From positions 3,008 to 67,007 of the forward strand of contig JAVBWI010000001.1 in assembly GCA_036677445.1 (NCBI GenBank): 64,000 nucleotides of DNA, given 5' to 3'. The DNA comes from JAVBWI01 sp036677445. Its GTDB lineage: Bacteria > Bacillota > Clostridia > Christensenellales > CAG-138. Below are positions 8,857 to 18,125 of the stretch, in pieces. Within the stretch, counting starts at the first letter, position 1; every line of letters starts with the position of its first letter. The position numbers were made by a program, and so were the translations under genes. A model generated the notes under the pieces. It saw nothing but the letters and a program-made list of their open reading frames with translations, did no database searches and was not told where the DNA came from.

Positions 8857-8897
8857 GTTATCAAATAACGCCGGATATCGTGTTCCTTCATTCCTGA

Positions 8898-8934
8898 CAG
8901 AATGCCGCCCTTCAAAAGGCGGCATTCTGTTTTT
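8898..8934 (+). terminator. Rho-independent terminator of the sugar operon
   Basis: A 12-bp stem (CAGAATGCCGCC / GGCGGCATTCTG) with a short loop, followed by TTTTT. It lies 240 bases after the fucU-like stop, beyond the family A element, which would therefore be transcribed. Confidence 0.85.
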
Positions 8935-8966
8935 GCCCGCAAACTATGCCCGTGCATCTTCCGCTG

Positions 8967-10199
8967 TTATTCGGCGCAATCGGCTGCCGGGCGCTTTGCG
9001 TTTTTCCGTATGTAGAACGCCATGGTCAAGGTAGCCGCGACCGCCACCAATACCAGCATCGCAAATGAGCTGCGCAGGCCCCACTGATCGGAAAACACGC
9101 CCATCAGCGCGGGAAACACCGCGCCGCCGACGCTGCCCGCCGCCATCAAAAGGCTCGCGGCCACTCCGGTATCGCGCGGGCAGGCGCTTGTCCCCATGCC
9201 CGCGATGGTGGGCCATAAGGGGCCGAGTACAAAACCCGCCACCGCGCACAGCACGAGCACCAGCGTCGTATCGGCAAGAAAAGTCAATACACCGATGACC
9301 GCCACAGTAATTGCGAACCCAACGATGACGGTGCGTTGCGCCTGCGTATGCAGCCAGCTGAACAGGAGCCGCGATACGGCCATCGCAAGCCAAAACGCGG
9401 AGATTCCGTATGCGCCCAACAGTTCGGACGAAAGCTCCAGCTCAAAAAATGAATCGATGAAGAAGGCCATCCCCGTCTCCAGCCCGACATAAAGGAATAT
9501 CGCGATGCACAGCGCCGGAAGCAGCGGCGTTTTCAATACCCGCAGCATATTGCCGCCGTCGCTCTCCGCCGGCTTTCGCGCAGGCGGCTGTATGCGTACC
9601 GCCAGCAGCGCAGGGTACAGCAGCAGATAGCCGCAGCCCGCGATGATGAACACGATACGCCAGGAGACCCCCGCAGAGCGCATGAGCCAGTCGCTTACGA
9701 GCGGGCCGGCCACCGCGCCCAGGCCAAACATGCTTTGCACAAGATTCAGCGTGCGCTCGGAAGAGTCCGGGCAGGCATCCGAAACGGCGGCGGTGGAAAT
9801 ACACTCCGTTACGGAAAACCCGGCGCCTATGACGATCACGCCCGCCACGAACGCAAGCGCGGTGGGGGAAACCGCCGCGGCCGCACAGCCGACGATAAAC
9901 ACCGGCATAAATATCGCAAGTATCCGCTTTTTGCCCACAGTATCGGCCAACCGCCCGAAAACGAGCGGCATGCCCACCATGGCAACAAACTGCAGGCTGG
10001 CCAGCACGCCCATCATGGCCTGATTCAAGGCAAATTCGCCCGCCACGCGCAGCAGCGCGAGCTGGAACCCGCCGGATTCAAAGCCGAGGAAGAACGTCAT
10101 GCATGCAGCGACCACCACAAATAGCTGGCGTTTATGGCCCGTTGCACCGCCCTTCGTATCCGGCCGCAGCTCTCCGGCGGAAATTTCTTTTTGCCGCAT
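8967..10199 (-). CDS. Major facilitator superfamily transporter
   Basis: A 410-residue polytopic membrane protein with about 12 hydrophobic segments and an MFS A-loop-like GRLADTVGKKR after the second segment. The start is the ATG at 10197-10199 with AAAGGAGG upstream; an in-frame upstream start would add 16 residues before the ribosome site. It is monocistronic, convergent with the sugar operon, and the substrate is not evident. The short N-terminal hydrophilic tail before helix 1 is unremarkable. It may be a sugar or drug exporter; no neighbour decides between these. Confidence 0.88.
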   Translation of the reverse strand: MRQKEISAGELRPDTKGGATGHKRQLFVVVAACMTFFLGFESGGFQLALLRVAGEFALNQAMMGVLASLQFVAMVGMPLVFGRLADTVGKKRILAIFMPVFIVGCAAAAVSPTALAFVAGVIVIGAGFSVTECISTAAVSDACPDSSERTLNLVQSMFGLGAVAGPLVSDWLMRSAGVSWRIVFIIAGCGYLLLYPALLAVRIQPPARKPAESDGGNMLRVLKTPLLPALCIAIFLYVGLETGMAFFIDSFFELELSSELLGAYGISAFWLAMAVSRLLFSWLHTQAQRTVIVGFAITVAVIGVLTFLADTTLVLVLCAVAGFVLGPLWPTIAGMGTSACPRDTGVAASLLMAAGSVGGAVFPALMGVFSDQWGLRSSFAMLVLVAVAATLTMAFYIRKNAKRPAADCAE

Positions 10200-10385
10200 C
10201 GTATCCTCCTTTTGGGCTAAACGCCATCCCGGCGCTTCAACGCCCAATGGTTAGCATGTTACACCACGCGCGTATGCGCGTCAAGGTTATGCCGGGGCGC
10301 TGATACCTTGACGATTGCAAATCCCTGTAAATTTTTTAAGCGGCTCTGTAAAGAGCCACACAATACCGAAGCTTGCTGCTAACAC

Positions 10386-10428
10386 GAAAACAAGGCAACT
10401 GGCTGCGACAGCCAATTGCCTTGTTTTT
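10386..10428 (-). terminator. Bidirectional-looking terminator after the DUF2975 gene
   Basis: CAAGGCAA-TGGCT / AGCCA-TTGCCTTG hairpin with T runs on both strands (TTTTT rightwards, TTTT leftwards). It ends the leftward DUF2975 transcript before the MFS gene region. Confidence 0.75.
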
Positions 10429-10440
10429 ACTTCAAGCTGT

Positions 10441-11049
10441 TCATAGCTTTTTATCCGCTTCATTCTGCATATTGATGCCGTACCGCAATACATATGCCGC
10501 CACCAATAATACAATGCCTTGGGTGGGGCGCGGGTCGCTTAACAAATTGACGCCTACGCCAATTACATTATCCGTCAGGGCGTTGATCAGCGCCGGAATA
10601 GCATATCCATTTATTACAGGCACCAGCATGGACGCTAGAAGCAACACAACACCGCAGTATAGCAGAATATCCTCATTTTGCGTGATGAATATTTTCTTTT
10701 TTGCGATATTACGGAAAAACAGGATGAACATGAAATAGCAAAACGCATACGGTAAAAACCGGAGCATCCCCATAAGGGAAATTCCAATCCATGTAATAGC
10801 GGCTATTCCATTCATGGCGGTTAAATGAATTTCATCAGGCAGAAGAATATAAGATACCTGCTGCTGTATTTCCCCGCGCAGCGATACCCGTTCATGCATA
10901 AGCTCCTGCGTTGTCAGATTGATTTCCGCATATCCAAACCATACTCTAATGCAGTGGTACAGTGTTACAAGAAATAATACGGCGCATAGTATTTGCAGCA
11001 GCACAGCAAGTATTTTGCCTGCCCTTTCGGACAGCAAGATGGCTTTCAT
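10441..11049 (-). CDS. DUF2975-like membrane protein
   Basis: A 202-residue integral membrane protein with four hydrophobic segments (about 15-35, 82-112, 130-150 and 172-190), and a family-like stretch RNIAKKKIFITQNEDILLY near residue 115 (shown in part). DUF2975 proteins are usually encoded beside a small Cro/CI-type regulator; none is visible here. AAGGAGG precedes the ATG by 6 bases. Its gene is part of a stretch (about 10.3-12.2 kb) that is conspicuously AT-richer than its neighbours, suggesting recent acquisition. Function unknown. Confidence 0.75.
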   Translation of the reverse strand: MKAILLSERAGKILAVLLQILCAVLFLVTLYHCIRVWFGYAEINLTTQELMHERVSLRGEIQQQVSYILLPDEIHLTAMNGIAAITWIGISLMGMLRFLPYAFCYFMFILFFRNIAKKKIFITQNEDILLYCGVVLLLASMLVPVINGYAIPALINALTDNVIGVGVNLLSDPRPTQGIVLLVAAYVLRYGINMQNEADKKL

Positions 11050-11232
11050 AAAAATTCCTCCTTACCGTTTAAAGTATTCATCATAAACTCTACACAAATA
11101 TCTTCTCTAAATAAAATAGACATATAAAGAAAGCAACGGGGAGCTTTGGAAAAATCACAAGCAAGGACGAAAAAGGATGACTATCTTTAAAATATCAAAT
11201 TTTGCAGAAGATTTGGACAAAGTATTTTGAAA

Positions 11233-11266
11233 AACGAGCCACTACATTATTAAGGTAATGGCTCGT
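11233..11266. terminator. Bidirectional terminator
   Basis: AAAACGAGCCA-T/C.. / ..ATGGCTCGTTTT hairpin with A and T runs on either side, downstream of the secreted-protein gene and upstream of the DUF2975 gene. Confidence 0.75.
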
Positions 11267-11321
11267 TTTTAGTCATTCTCAAACAATTAGTAAATCATCC
11301 AGCAACACTATCAGCTCAATG

Positions 11322-11963
11322 TCATGCATAGAAGAAATCCCAATAAGAAGAGTACCAGGTATATTCAGTCGAAACAGTAACATGATCTATCGGAATCTCA
11401 AATAGAACTGTTGCCTGAGGTGATACAGAAGCAACAGTTGTACCACTACCTTGAATACCTAGTGAGCCATATTTAAACTCCATTGATCCTACATAACTTC
11501 CATTTGCTATATAACAATCTGTTACTTTGCCAGAAAGATATATTTTACCATCTGATCGTTTTTCTGTAATGGATCCCAGTATGTGTAGCGTACCTCTAAC
11601 TCTAAACTGAGTTGACGAATCAATTCTAATATATTGATCGACCTTCTCATCCCAATCCCAATTTGATGTACCATTGATACCAGAAGCCTTCCGGACTATC
11701 TTTCGTTCGGGCTTTAGTTGAGTCTTATTGAGTTCGATTAGAAACGCTTCAACTTTAGCAAGGGTTTCTGGGTCAATGAAATTATAATTACCATCGTTAG
11801 GCGTAATTCTTGCATTATATTTTTCCTCGAGCGATCGTACTTTTTCACCCTGTATCGCACTAATTTCTTGTTTTTGAGCTTCAGCCTGAGATACAGCTAA
11901 TGCTGGATTACTAAATGATACAAGTAGCAGTACAACTAAAATAATAGAAATACACTTTTTCAT
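11322..11963 (-). CDS. Secreted protein of unknown function
   Basis: A 213-residue protein with a signal peptide (MKKCISIILVVLLLVSF, cleavage likely after PALA near residue 24). It has a Lys/Glu-rich helical stretch to about residue 45, then a beta-rich C-terminal half with many Ser, Thr and Tyr residues. No catalytic motif is recognised and I know of no family match. The ATG at 11961-11963 follows GGAGG; the in-frame TTG at 11975 lies upstream of that site. The gene is AT-rich with A/T-ending codons, unlike most of the window, consistent with horizontal transfer. Confidence 0.72.
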   Translation of the reverse strand: MKKCISIILVVLLLVSFSNPALAVSQAEAQKQEISAIQGEKVRSLEEKYNARITPNDGNYNFIDPETLAKVEAFLIELNKTQLKPERKIVRKASGINGTSNWDWDEKVDQYIRIDSSTQFRVRGTLHILGSITEKRSDGKIYLSGKVTDCYIANGSYVGSMEFKYGSLGIQGSGTTVASVSPQATVLFEIPIDHVTVSTEYTWYSSYWDFFYA

Positions 11964-12218
11964 AACATCCTCCAATCACAGTCGTAAATGTCACTTGTTA
12001 ATAATGAGAAAGGAAATTCACTGCTCTTGCACATTCACAGGCATCTCCTCCTAATGATTTATATTTTATCCAATATTTGTGAACATTTGTGCCGTTTTAT
12101 ATAAACATTTCATGAATATCATACATTTTCTAATGTCTCGTAATTCTGCATTTACATACTGCCAACCTCATAACGACAGTTTCAGCTCGGATTTGAGTAT
12201 ATTGAATCGCGCTTTTAC
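11964..12218. other. AT-rich intergenic region
   Basis: Separates the secreted-protein gene from the terminator of the ABC export operon. No credible gene is seen. It probably contains the leftward promoter of the secreted-protein gene, but no consensus pair stands out. Confidence 0.5.
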
Positions 12219-12263
12219 AAAAACCGCCGCATCGAAGGAAGGGGATTTTCTTCGATACGGCGG
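12219..12263 (-). terminator. Terminator of the MacAB-like operon
   Basis: CCGCCGTATCGAAG / CTTCGATGCGGCGG stem on the minus strand followed by TTTTTG, about 55 bases after the ABC ATPase stop. Confidence 0.82.
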
Positions 12264-12317
12264 CATGTGCGCCCGCGAGGGAATGCAGACGGCACAATCA
12301 AACAGGCTGGGCTTTTA

Positions 12318-13010
12318 TTAATCCATAAGCATACCGTCCACGATATGCACCACGCGCTGCGCATGGGCCGCCACCTGCAGATCGTGCGTGATCATCACGA
12401 TGGTGTGGCCCATATCGTGCAGCTGATGGAAGAGCTTCAAAACCTCCTGCCCGGTCTTGGTATCCAGCGCGCCGGTGGGTTCATCCGCAAGCAGCAGTTT
12501 GGGTTCGCCCACCAGCGCGCGCGCGATGGCCACGCGCTGCTGCTGCCCGCCGGAAAGCTCGTTGGGCCGGTGCGAAATGCGCGGGGTCATTTCCAAGAGT
12601 TCCAGCTTTTCCAGAGCGCGGCGCATGGCTTCCTTGTGGGGAACGCCCCGCACCAGGAGCGGCATCATCACATTCTGCAGCACGGTGTATTTGGAAACCA
12701 AATGGTATTTTTGAAATATGAAGCCGATCAGCCGGTTGCGGATGATGGTCAGCTGACCGTCCTGCATTTCATGTATGGGCAGCCGCATCAGGTTGTATTC
12801 GCCCTCCTGAAAGGTATCCATGCAGCCGATGATGTTCATCAGCGTTGATTTGCCGCTGCCCGAAGGCCCGAGCACGCCGAGATACTCCCCCTGCGCCACC
12901 TGCAGCGAAACGCCCCTGAGCGCCATAACGACGGAGTCGCCCATTGTGAAGTTCTTATGGATATTGTTAAGGTCGATGACCCATTCCCCTGCGGCGGGCT
13001 TTGCTTCCAT
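12318..13010 (-). CDS. ABC transporter ATP-binding protein (MacB/LolD type)
   Basis: A 230-residue ATPase for an efflux or extracytoplasmic-release ABC system. It shows Walker A GPSGSGKST, a Q-loop (FIFQKYHL), the signature LSGGQQQRVAIARAL, Walker B LLLADEPTGALD and the switch H (MITHD), all intact. The ATG at 13010 has AGGAGG upstream, and the lipoprotein stop is only 9 bases away. It is the last gene of a four-gene operon with a membrane-fusion protein and an FtsX-type permease, and must work with that permease. Confidence 0.93.
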   Translation of the reverse strand: MEAKPAAGEWVIDLNNIHKNFTMGDSVVMALRGVSLQVAQGEYLGVLGPSGSGKSTLMNIIGCMDTFQEGEYNLMRLPIHEMQDGQLTIIRNRLIGFIFQKYHLVSKYTVLQNVMMPLLVRGVPHKEAMRRALEKLELLEMTPRISHRPNELSGGQQQRVAIARALVGEPKLLLADEPTGALDTKTGQEVLKLFHQLHDMGHTIVMITHDLQVAAHAQRVVHIVDGMLMD

Positions 13011-13019
13011 GGTGTCCTC

Positions 13020-13664
13020 CTAGCGGGAAAGAATGGATACGGCGGTGATGGTATCTTCCGCGTTGAACGTGATGGACAGCACCATACCCACGCTGACGTC
13101 GGAAAAATCGCCCGTACCGATGGCCATGCCCACCGGCAGCAGATATTTCGCAGTCTCCCCGGAATAGGTAAGGCTGGCGCTGCGGCCGGATGCGCTGCCG
13201 CCCGAAGGCATCTCGCCGGCCGAAGGCATCTCGCCGGCCGTGTACAGCTTGCCGCCAGAAGGCGCTTCGCCGTCTGAAGGCAGTTCGCCGGCTGTGTACA
13301 GTTTGCCGCCGGAAGGTACTTTGCCGCCCGATGCCCTTTCGCCCGTTGCCGCGCCGCCTGCAATCTCCCCGCCCGCTGCGGCCCGATCCGCCCCGGCTGC
13401 ATCCGGGGCCTCCCCGCTATCGGCGGCCGTGCCTTCCGCAGGCTCCCCCAATGCGAGCGTAACTTCATTGCCTACGATGCTGTCCACACGTCCATATACG
13501 ACGGTCACGCCTTCCGCGGCGGCGGCATCCGTGCCAGCCGCATTCGCCGCTGCCTTTCCTCCGGTAAATTCCATTACATCCGGGTTCTTGGTTTTCGTGT
13601 TCGCGCAGCCTGCTGCAAGCAGTGTGAGCGCTATGCATAAAATCAAAGCGGCAATACGTTTCAT
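13020..13664 (-). CDS. Repeat-containing lipoprotein of an ABC export operon
   Basis: A 214-residue lipoprotein. The signal peptide ends in a lipobox (LLAAGC, C about residue 19). An early segment (VYGRVDSIVGNEVTLALGE, in part) resembles the OB-like part of efflux adaptors. A low-complexity Gly/Ala/Pro/Ser region follows, with a repeated unit of the form LYTAGE-PS-GE-PSGGK (residues about 120-165), then a short beta-rich C-terminus. The start ATG at 13664 has AGGAGG upstream; the longer in-frame start at 13790 precedes it. Sitting between permease and ATPase genes, it is probably an accessory surface component; the role is inference. Confidence 0.78.
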   Translation of the reverse strand: MKRIAALILCIALTLLAAGCANTKTKNPDVMEFTGGKAAANAAGTDAAAAEGVTVVYGRVDSIVGNEVTLALGEPAEGTAADSGEAPDAAGADRAAAGGEIAGGAATGERASGGKVPSGGKLYTAGELPSDGEAPSGGKLYTAGEMPSAGEMPSGGSASGRSASLTYSGETAKYLLPVGMAIGTGDFSDVSVGMVLSITFNAEDTITAVSILSR

Positions 13665-13741
13665 GGCTTCCTCCTGCAAACTCTTATTCCAGGTTAAGCG
13701 CGCCTTTCCCGGCGCACGGCGGAGCTTTTGGTCCCTGCACG

Positions 13742-15115
13742 TTATTCCAAATTCAACGCTTGGATGGGCACCAGCCGGGAAGCCTTCCACGCCGGGTAAA
13801 ACCCGAACACCGTACCCGTCACCACCGCGAATACCAGCGCCAGCACCCAGCCCCAGACGCTTGTTTCCACGCGCATGCCCGCAAGCTCCACCAGCGGCAT
13901 GAGCCCGAAGCTCACGCTTACCCCTATGACGCCGCCGATGACGCTGATGATGTTGGCCTCCATCAAAAACTCCAGCAATATGGTTTTTTTCGAACAGCCG
14001 ATAGCCTTTAGTATGCCGATTTCTGCCGTGCGCTCCTTGACGGAAACGAACAGCACGTTCATGATCCCGATGCCGCCCACGATAAACACGATGGACGCGA
14101 CCGCCAAGAGCAGCAGCGCAAGCGTGTTGGCGGAGCTTGACGCCGCCTCCATGGCGCTGCCCGCGTCGGTCACATCAAAGAAGGCGTCCGGGTAATTTTC
14201 CGTAAGCAGGGCTTGGATATCCTCCATCACCCGCGGGACATCCTCCACGTCCTCGGCCACCGCGGCGATCTCCGGCTCGGTGGAAGTTCCGAATATCTGC
14301 TTCTGCGCCGTCGTATAGGGAAGATACACGGCCGTATCGGGGCTGATGCCGGAGGTGACCGCGCCCATCTGTTCCAGCACACCCACGATTTCGTAATTCT
14401 TGCCGTCTATCTCAAGGTAGTCTCCATAGGCGTAGGCCGCATAGGTAAATATCTCCTCCGCAAGATTGTAGCCTATGACGCAGACATAATCCTCATAGGT
14501 GGTATCCGCTTCCTCTATGAACCGGCCATACAGCGGCGTAAGGTTGCTGACCCGCTGATAGTTTTCATATACGCCCACGACGGTGGCAGTCTTTTCCTCT
14601 TCCAATGTGCCGCCGAACACGGCCGTCTCTCCGCTTTGCAGTATGGTCACTTCCTGCAAACCCGGAACCAGCAGTTCAATATCCTCCACATCGTCGGCCG
14701 TTAGCCGGGTAGCAGCGGTACGTTTGCTGTTACCGCCGCCGGGAAACCCGCCCATACCGCCGCTCATAATCAAAGGGCCGCCGTCAGTAACGGAAAACGA
14801 AACCACGCCACCCGAGCTTGCTACTTTTTCCCGTATCACCGAGAAATCCATGCCGCCCATGCTGCCCATGCCGCCGCCCATGCCCTGCATCATGGCGTCC
14901 ATATCCACGCCGTCGCCCACGCTCACCCCGATAGCCCCGGCATTCAGGTTTTTGAACTGATCCGCCACATCCGCCTGGCCGCCCTGACCGATGGCAATCA
15001 CAAGCACGATGGTTGCCGCGCCCACGATAATGCCCAGCGAGGTCATCATCATTTTGAACTTATTCTCGATAATGTTGATCCAAACAAGCCGCAGTATCTC
15101 TGAAAACTGCATCAT
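13742..15115 (-). CDS. MacB-like ABC permease (FtsX domain)
   Basis: A 457-residue permease with one N-terminal helix (about 18-40), a large MacB-type extracytoplasmic domain (about 45-330) and three C-terminal helices containing the FtsX core (NVLFVSVKERTAEIGILKAI, in part). The extracytoplasmic domain has an unusual Met/Gly-rich stretch near residues 70-90 (MQGMGGGMGSMGGM). The start ATG overlaps the stop of the membrane-fusion gene (ATGA), so the two are translationally coupled. Together with the adaptor and ATPase it forms a tripartite-like exporter adapted to a single-membrane cell, for a peptide, antibiotic or lipid not identifiable here. Confidence 0.9.
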   Translation of the reverse strand: MMQFSEILRLVWINIIENKFKMMMTSLGIIVGAATIVLVIAIGQGGQADVADQFKNLNAGAIGVSVGDGVDMDAMMQGMGGGMGSMGGMDFSVIREKVASSGGVVSFSVTDGGPLIMSGGMGGFPGGGNSKRTAATRLTADDVEDIELLVPGLQEVTILQSGETAVFGGTLEEEKTATVVGVYENYQRVSNLTPLYGRFIEEADTTYEDYVCVIGYNLAEEIFTYAAYAYGDYLEIDGKNYEIVGVLEQMGAVTSGISPDTAVYLPYTTAQKQIFGTSTEPEIAAVAEDVEDVPRVMEDIQALLTENYPDAFFDVTDAGSAMEAASSSANTLALLLLAVASIVFIVGGIGIMNVLFVSVKERTAEIGILKAIGCSKKTILLEFLMEANIISVIGGVIGVSVSFGLMPLVELAGMRVETSVWGWVLALVFAVVTGTVFGFYPAWKASRLVPIQALNLE

Positions 15116-17169
15116 GAACGCCCCACCGCGCTTTCCGAGAGCACCGTATCCCCTTCCGAGAGGCCGGATAGGATCTCCACATACCGGCCGTCGGAAAAGC
15201 CGGTTTTCACTTCCGTGGTGACGGCCACGCCGTCGCTGCCCAGTTTTTGCACAGTCGCAACGCCTCCTGCGTTTGTGATGGCCTGCTTGTTGACATACAG
15301 CACGTCGAGCGCGGCGCGCTGCACCAGGGTAACGTCCGCACTCATGCCTTCGTACATCAGCCGCGTGTTCTCGCCGCTTAAGCGCACATTCACCGTATAG
15401 CTTACCGTAGCAGCGCCGGAACGCGAGGATTCCACCGTAATGGTATCCACCTCGGCGTCAAAATTTTGCCCGTTAAAAGCGTTCATGGTAACGGTCGCCT
15501 CCTGCCCGATGGAAACGTCAAGTATATCCTCTTCGGAAATGGTAATGGGCACATATACGTCGGAAATATTGGTCAATGTGCACAGCGTCTGCTTCATCAG
15601 CATGCCAAGATCTTCATTGTAGGTAACGTCGAAAGAGTCCCCTTCCTCCACGCTGACGCTTGCAACCATACCCGTGCAGGGCGAAAGCACCACGCCGTCA
15701 AGCGCTATGCTTTCCTTGAGGTCTTCAATTTGCGCATACAGTACGTCGTATGCTTCCTGTGCGGCGTCCACCTTCTGCTGCAGTTCCATCTCGGTCAGTT
15801 CCAGCGCGGTTTTTGCGGTGCTTGCCCCGCTTTTCGCCAGCTCCGCCTGCTGTTCGGCATTGGTGGTGCCGGTAGTCAGGCTCACCCCGGCTTTTGAGAG
15901 CGCCAGCTCCGCCTTTTCCACATCTTGCTTGAGCGATGCGAGTTTGGCCGCAAGGTCATCCTCGTCTTTAACGTTCCCGTAGGTATCGTTGTATTCCTCT
16001 TTATAATCCGTATAGTTGGATTGCGCGGTCTTGAGTTTTACTTCGACGCTGGAAATCAGCGATTTCAGTGCGGCAATGCTGTCGGCGTCCACGTCATCGA
16101 GTATTTCATCCATCTCCTCTTTAAGCTTCGCGGCGTTACCTGCCGAAGTATTGGCCGTGTTATACTCTGATTTTGCGGTTTTGTAGTATGATAGAGCCGC
16201 CTCATAAAGTTTTTTGATATCGGCTAAATCCGGATTTGATATATCTTGCTCATGAGTGTAGTCGACTTCTATTCCTTCGTCTAAAATATAGTTTTTATCA
16301 GTTTCCGATATTGTACCGCCGGCATTATGGTACTTCTGTGCTTTATCCTTCAATGCCGCCTTAGCCGCCGTTAAAGCCGCCTGTTTTTCATCGACATTCT
16401 GCCCCGGTTCATATTGCGCCTGCAGCGCTTCCAGGTCCGCAAGCGCTTCCTCGTATTCCGCAAGCTTTTCCTCGTAATACGTCACGCGGCTTTCCAGCTT
16501 TGTAAGATACGCGTAATCGCTTGGATAGCTGGCGTGGAGCGATACGTATTCGTCATATTCCGCCTGCGTGTTGGCAAGCGCGCTCTGCGCGCTCGAAAGC
16601 GCAAGCTTCAACTCCGCTACGGTCAGCCCTTCCTCGGTGGAAGCGAGCTTGCCGTCCTGTACGCTGCTTTCATAATTTTGCCGGGCCTGCAGGAGCTTGG
16701 TCTGCTGCTCCAGCTTCGCCTGTTCGATTTCCAGCGCCGCCTGCTTCAATTCCAGCTCGTAACCGGCAAGCCCCGCGGCGATCTCCCCGGTGTTGAGCTT
16801 CATGAGCGGATCGCCTTCCTTCACGGAAGAACCGGCCTTGACATAAATCTCCTCCACTGTGGAAGAAACGGAAAACGTCACCGTCTCCCGCGCAAGCGAT
16901 ATGGAAGAGCTTTCGCTCTGCCCTACGATGATATCGCCTCTCTCCACCGTATACTCGCGGTATACCGCTTCCGTGCCCGCATTTTCAGAACCCGGAAATA
17001 CAAACAGTATCAGTACCAATTCAATGCAAGCAAGCAAAGCCCCGCCGCCGATGAATATCCACCGTTTTTTGCCCGGTTTCGCTTTTACCTCGCCGCTGCC
17101 CAGCAGGGCCATCAGTTCTTTCTCATCCTTCTGCCGGGAAGAAACGGCCCGCTTTGGCGATCGCTTCAT
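15112..17169 (-). CDS. Efflux membrane-fusion protein (MacA/HlyD-like) with long coiled coil
   Basis: A 685-residue adaptor, long for the family. It has a cytoplasmic N-terminus, one membrane helix (about 36-56), a split lipoyl/biotinyl domain and a very long helical hairpin (about residues 140-470, rich in Ala, Glu, Lys and Gln). Beta-barrel and membrane-proximal domains follow, ending in the typical GLSEGDTVLSE segment. It bridges the FtsX permease to the cell surface. It is first in the operon, with AGGGA ahead of the ATG at 17169, and is divergent from the two-component genes. The hairpin is more extended than usual, which could span a thick wall; that is inference. Confidence 0.88.
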   Translation of the reverse strand: MKRSPKRAVSSRQKDEKELMALLGSGEVKAKPGKKRWIFIGGGALLACIELVLILFVFPGSENAGTEAVYREYTVERGDIIVGQSESSSISLARETVTFSVSSTVEEIYVKAGSSVKEGDPLMKLNTGEIAAGLAGYELELKQAALEIEQAKLEQQTKLLQARQNYESSVQDGKLASTEEGLTVAELKLALSSAQSALANTQAEYDEYVSLHASYPSDYAYLTKLESRVTYYEEKLAEYEEALADLEALQAQYEPGQNVDEKQAALTAAKAALKDKAQKYHNAGGTISETDKNYILDEGIEVDYTHEQDISNPDLADIKKLYEAALSYYKTAKSEYNTANTSAGNAAKLKEEMDEILDDVDADSIAALKSLISSVEVKLKTAQSNYTDYKEEYNDTYGNVKDEDDLAAKLASLKQDVEKAELALSKAGVSLTTGTTNAEQQAELAKSGASTAKTALELTEMELQQKVDAAQEAYDVLYAQIEDLKESIALDGVVLSPCTGMVASVSVEEGDSFDVTYNEDLGMLMKQTLCTLTNISDVYVPITISEEDILDVSIGQEATVTMNAFNGQNFDAEVDTITVESSRSGAATVSYTVNVRLSGENTRLMYEGMSADVTLVQRAALDVLYVNKQAITNAGGVATVQKLGSDGVAVTTEVKTGFSDGRYVEILSGLSEGDTVLSESAVGRS

Positions 17170-17401
17170 CGCTTTATCCCTCCGTTATCGGTCATCCGCC
17201 GCCCGCCAAGGCGTGCGGCACTTTTTTGCCCATTATATCGGCCAAGTCTTAATAAAGGCTTAAAAAGAGGAGGTTTGTCACATTCCGGCCAAAATCTGTA
17301 CCAATACTGCCATGCTTTTATGGCAGGAAAGGGAGGTATATGCAGGAAATTTGTGATACGATACCGTTATAAAAAACGAAAACCGAAACGGGGTGTGCGC
17401 G

Positions 17402-18079
17402 GTGAAGCTTCTGCTTGTGGAGGATGAAAGGGCAATGTATACCGCCTTGCAGGAGGTATTCTCCCGCAGCGGATTTTCGGTGCAGATCGCCTGCGACGGC
17501 GGCGAGGGCATGCGGCGCGCGCTGAGCGAATGCTACGACGTGATCGTACTCGACGTGATGCTGCCGGGAGAAAGCGGGCTGAATATCCTGCGCGCGATGC
17601 GCCGGCAGGGCCGCTCCACACCCGTGCTGCTGCTGACGGCACGGGCCGACGTATCCGACCGTGTAGCGGGCCTTGACTGCGGCGCGGACGATTATTTGAC
17701 AAAGCCCTTCGCCGTGGAAGAACTGCTTGCCCGCGTTCGGGCGCTTACCCGACGCAAAGGGGAGCTTGTGCAAAACGACGCGCTGTATTTTTCGGACATT
17801 ACGCTCAAGCCGCTCGATTACACCATGTGGTGCAGCGCGCGGCAGATCCGGCTCTCCAAGCGGGAAATGGAAATCATGAAGTATTTTTTGACACGCTCGC
17901 ACACAGTCGTGCAAAAAGAGGATCTGTTCACCAAGGTATGGGGGTACGACAACGCGGCCGACATTTCCAATGTAGAGGTATACATCTCGTTTTTGCGCAA
18001 AAAGCTGCAGCATCTGAATGCGCATGTCGAAATACACAGTGTGCGGGGCGTGGGCTACCGCCTGCAGGATGTACTGTGA
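17402..18079 (+). CDS. OmpR-family response regulator
   Basis: A 225-residue two-component regulator. The receiver domain (1-115) has the acidic pocket ED at residues 7-8, phospho-acceptor D51 (VLDVMLPG) and K101 (YLTKPF). A winged-helix DNA-binding domain fills residues 130-225 and ends in VRGVGYRL. I place the start at GTG 17402, which begins at the conserved KLLLVEDE; an in-frame GTG at 17393 is possible. It is divergent from the MacAB-like exporter operon and upstream of its own kinase, so it most likely controls that exporter in response to an envelope or peptide signal. Confidence 0.92.
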   Translation: MKLLLVEDERAMYTALQEVFSRSGFSVQIACDGGEGMRRALSECYDVIVLDVMLPGESGLNILRAMRRQGRSTPVLLLTARADVSDRVAGLDCGADDYLTKPFAVEELLARVRALTRRKGELVQNDALYFSDITLKPLDYTMWCSARQIRLSKREMEIMKYFLTRSHTVVQKEDLFTKVWGYDNAADISNVEVYISFLRKKLQHLNAHVEIHSVRGVGYRLQDVL

Positions 18080-18125
18080 AGCTTTTGTGCTTGCCCGCCG
18101 AAGGACAGTGTGATACCGGAAAGCT

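Noticed and set aside
11177..11230. 17-codon rightward open frame (MTIFKISNFAEDLDKVF) before a terminator
   Set aside because: May be a truncated remnant of a small clostridial protein, but the ribosome site is too close and nothing follows; not enough to call a gene.
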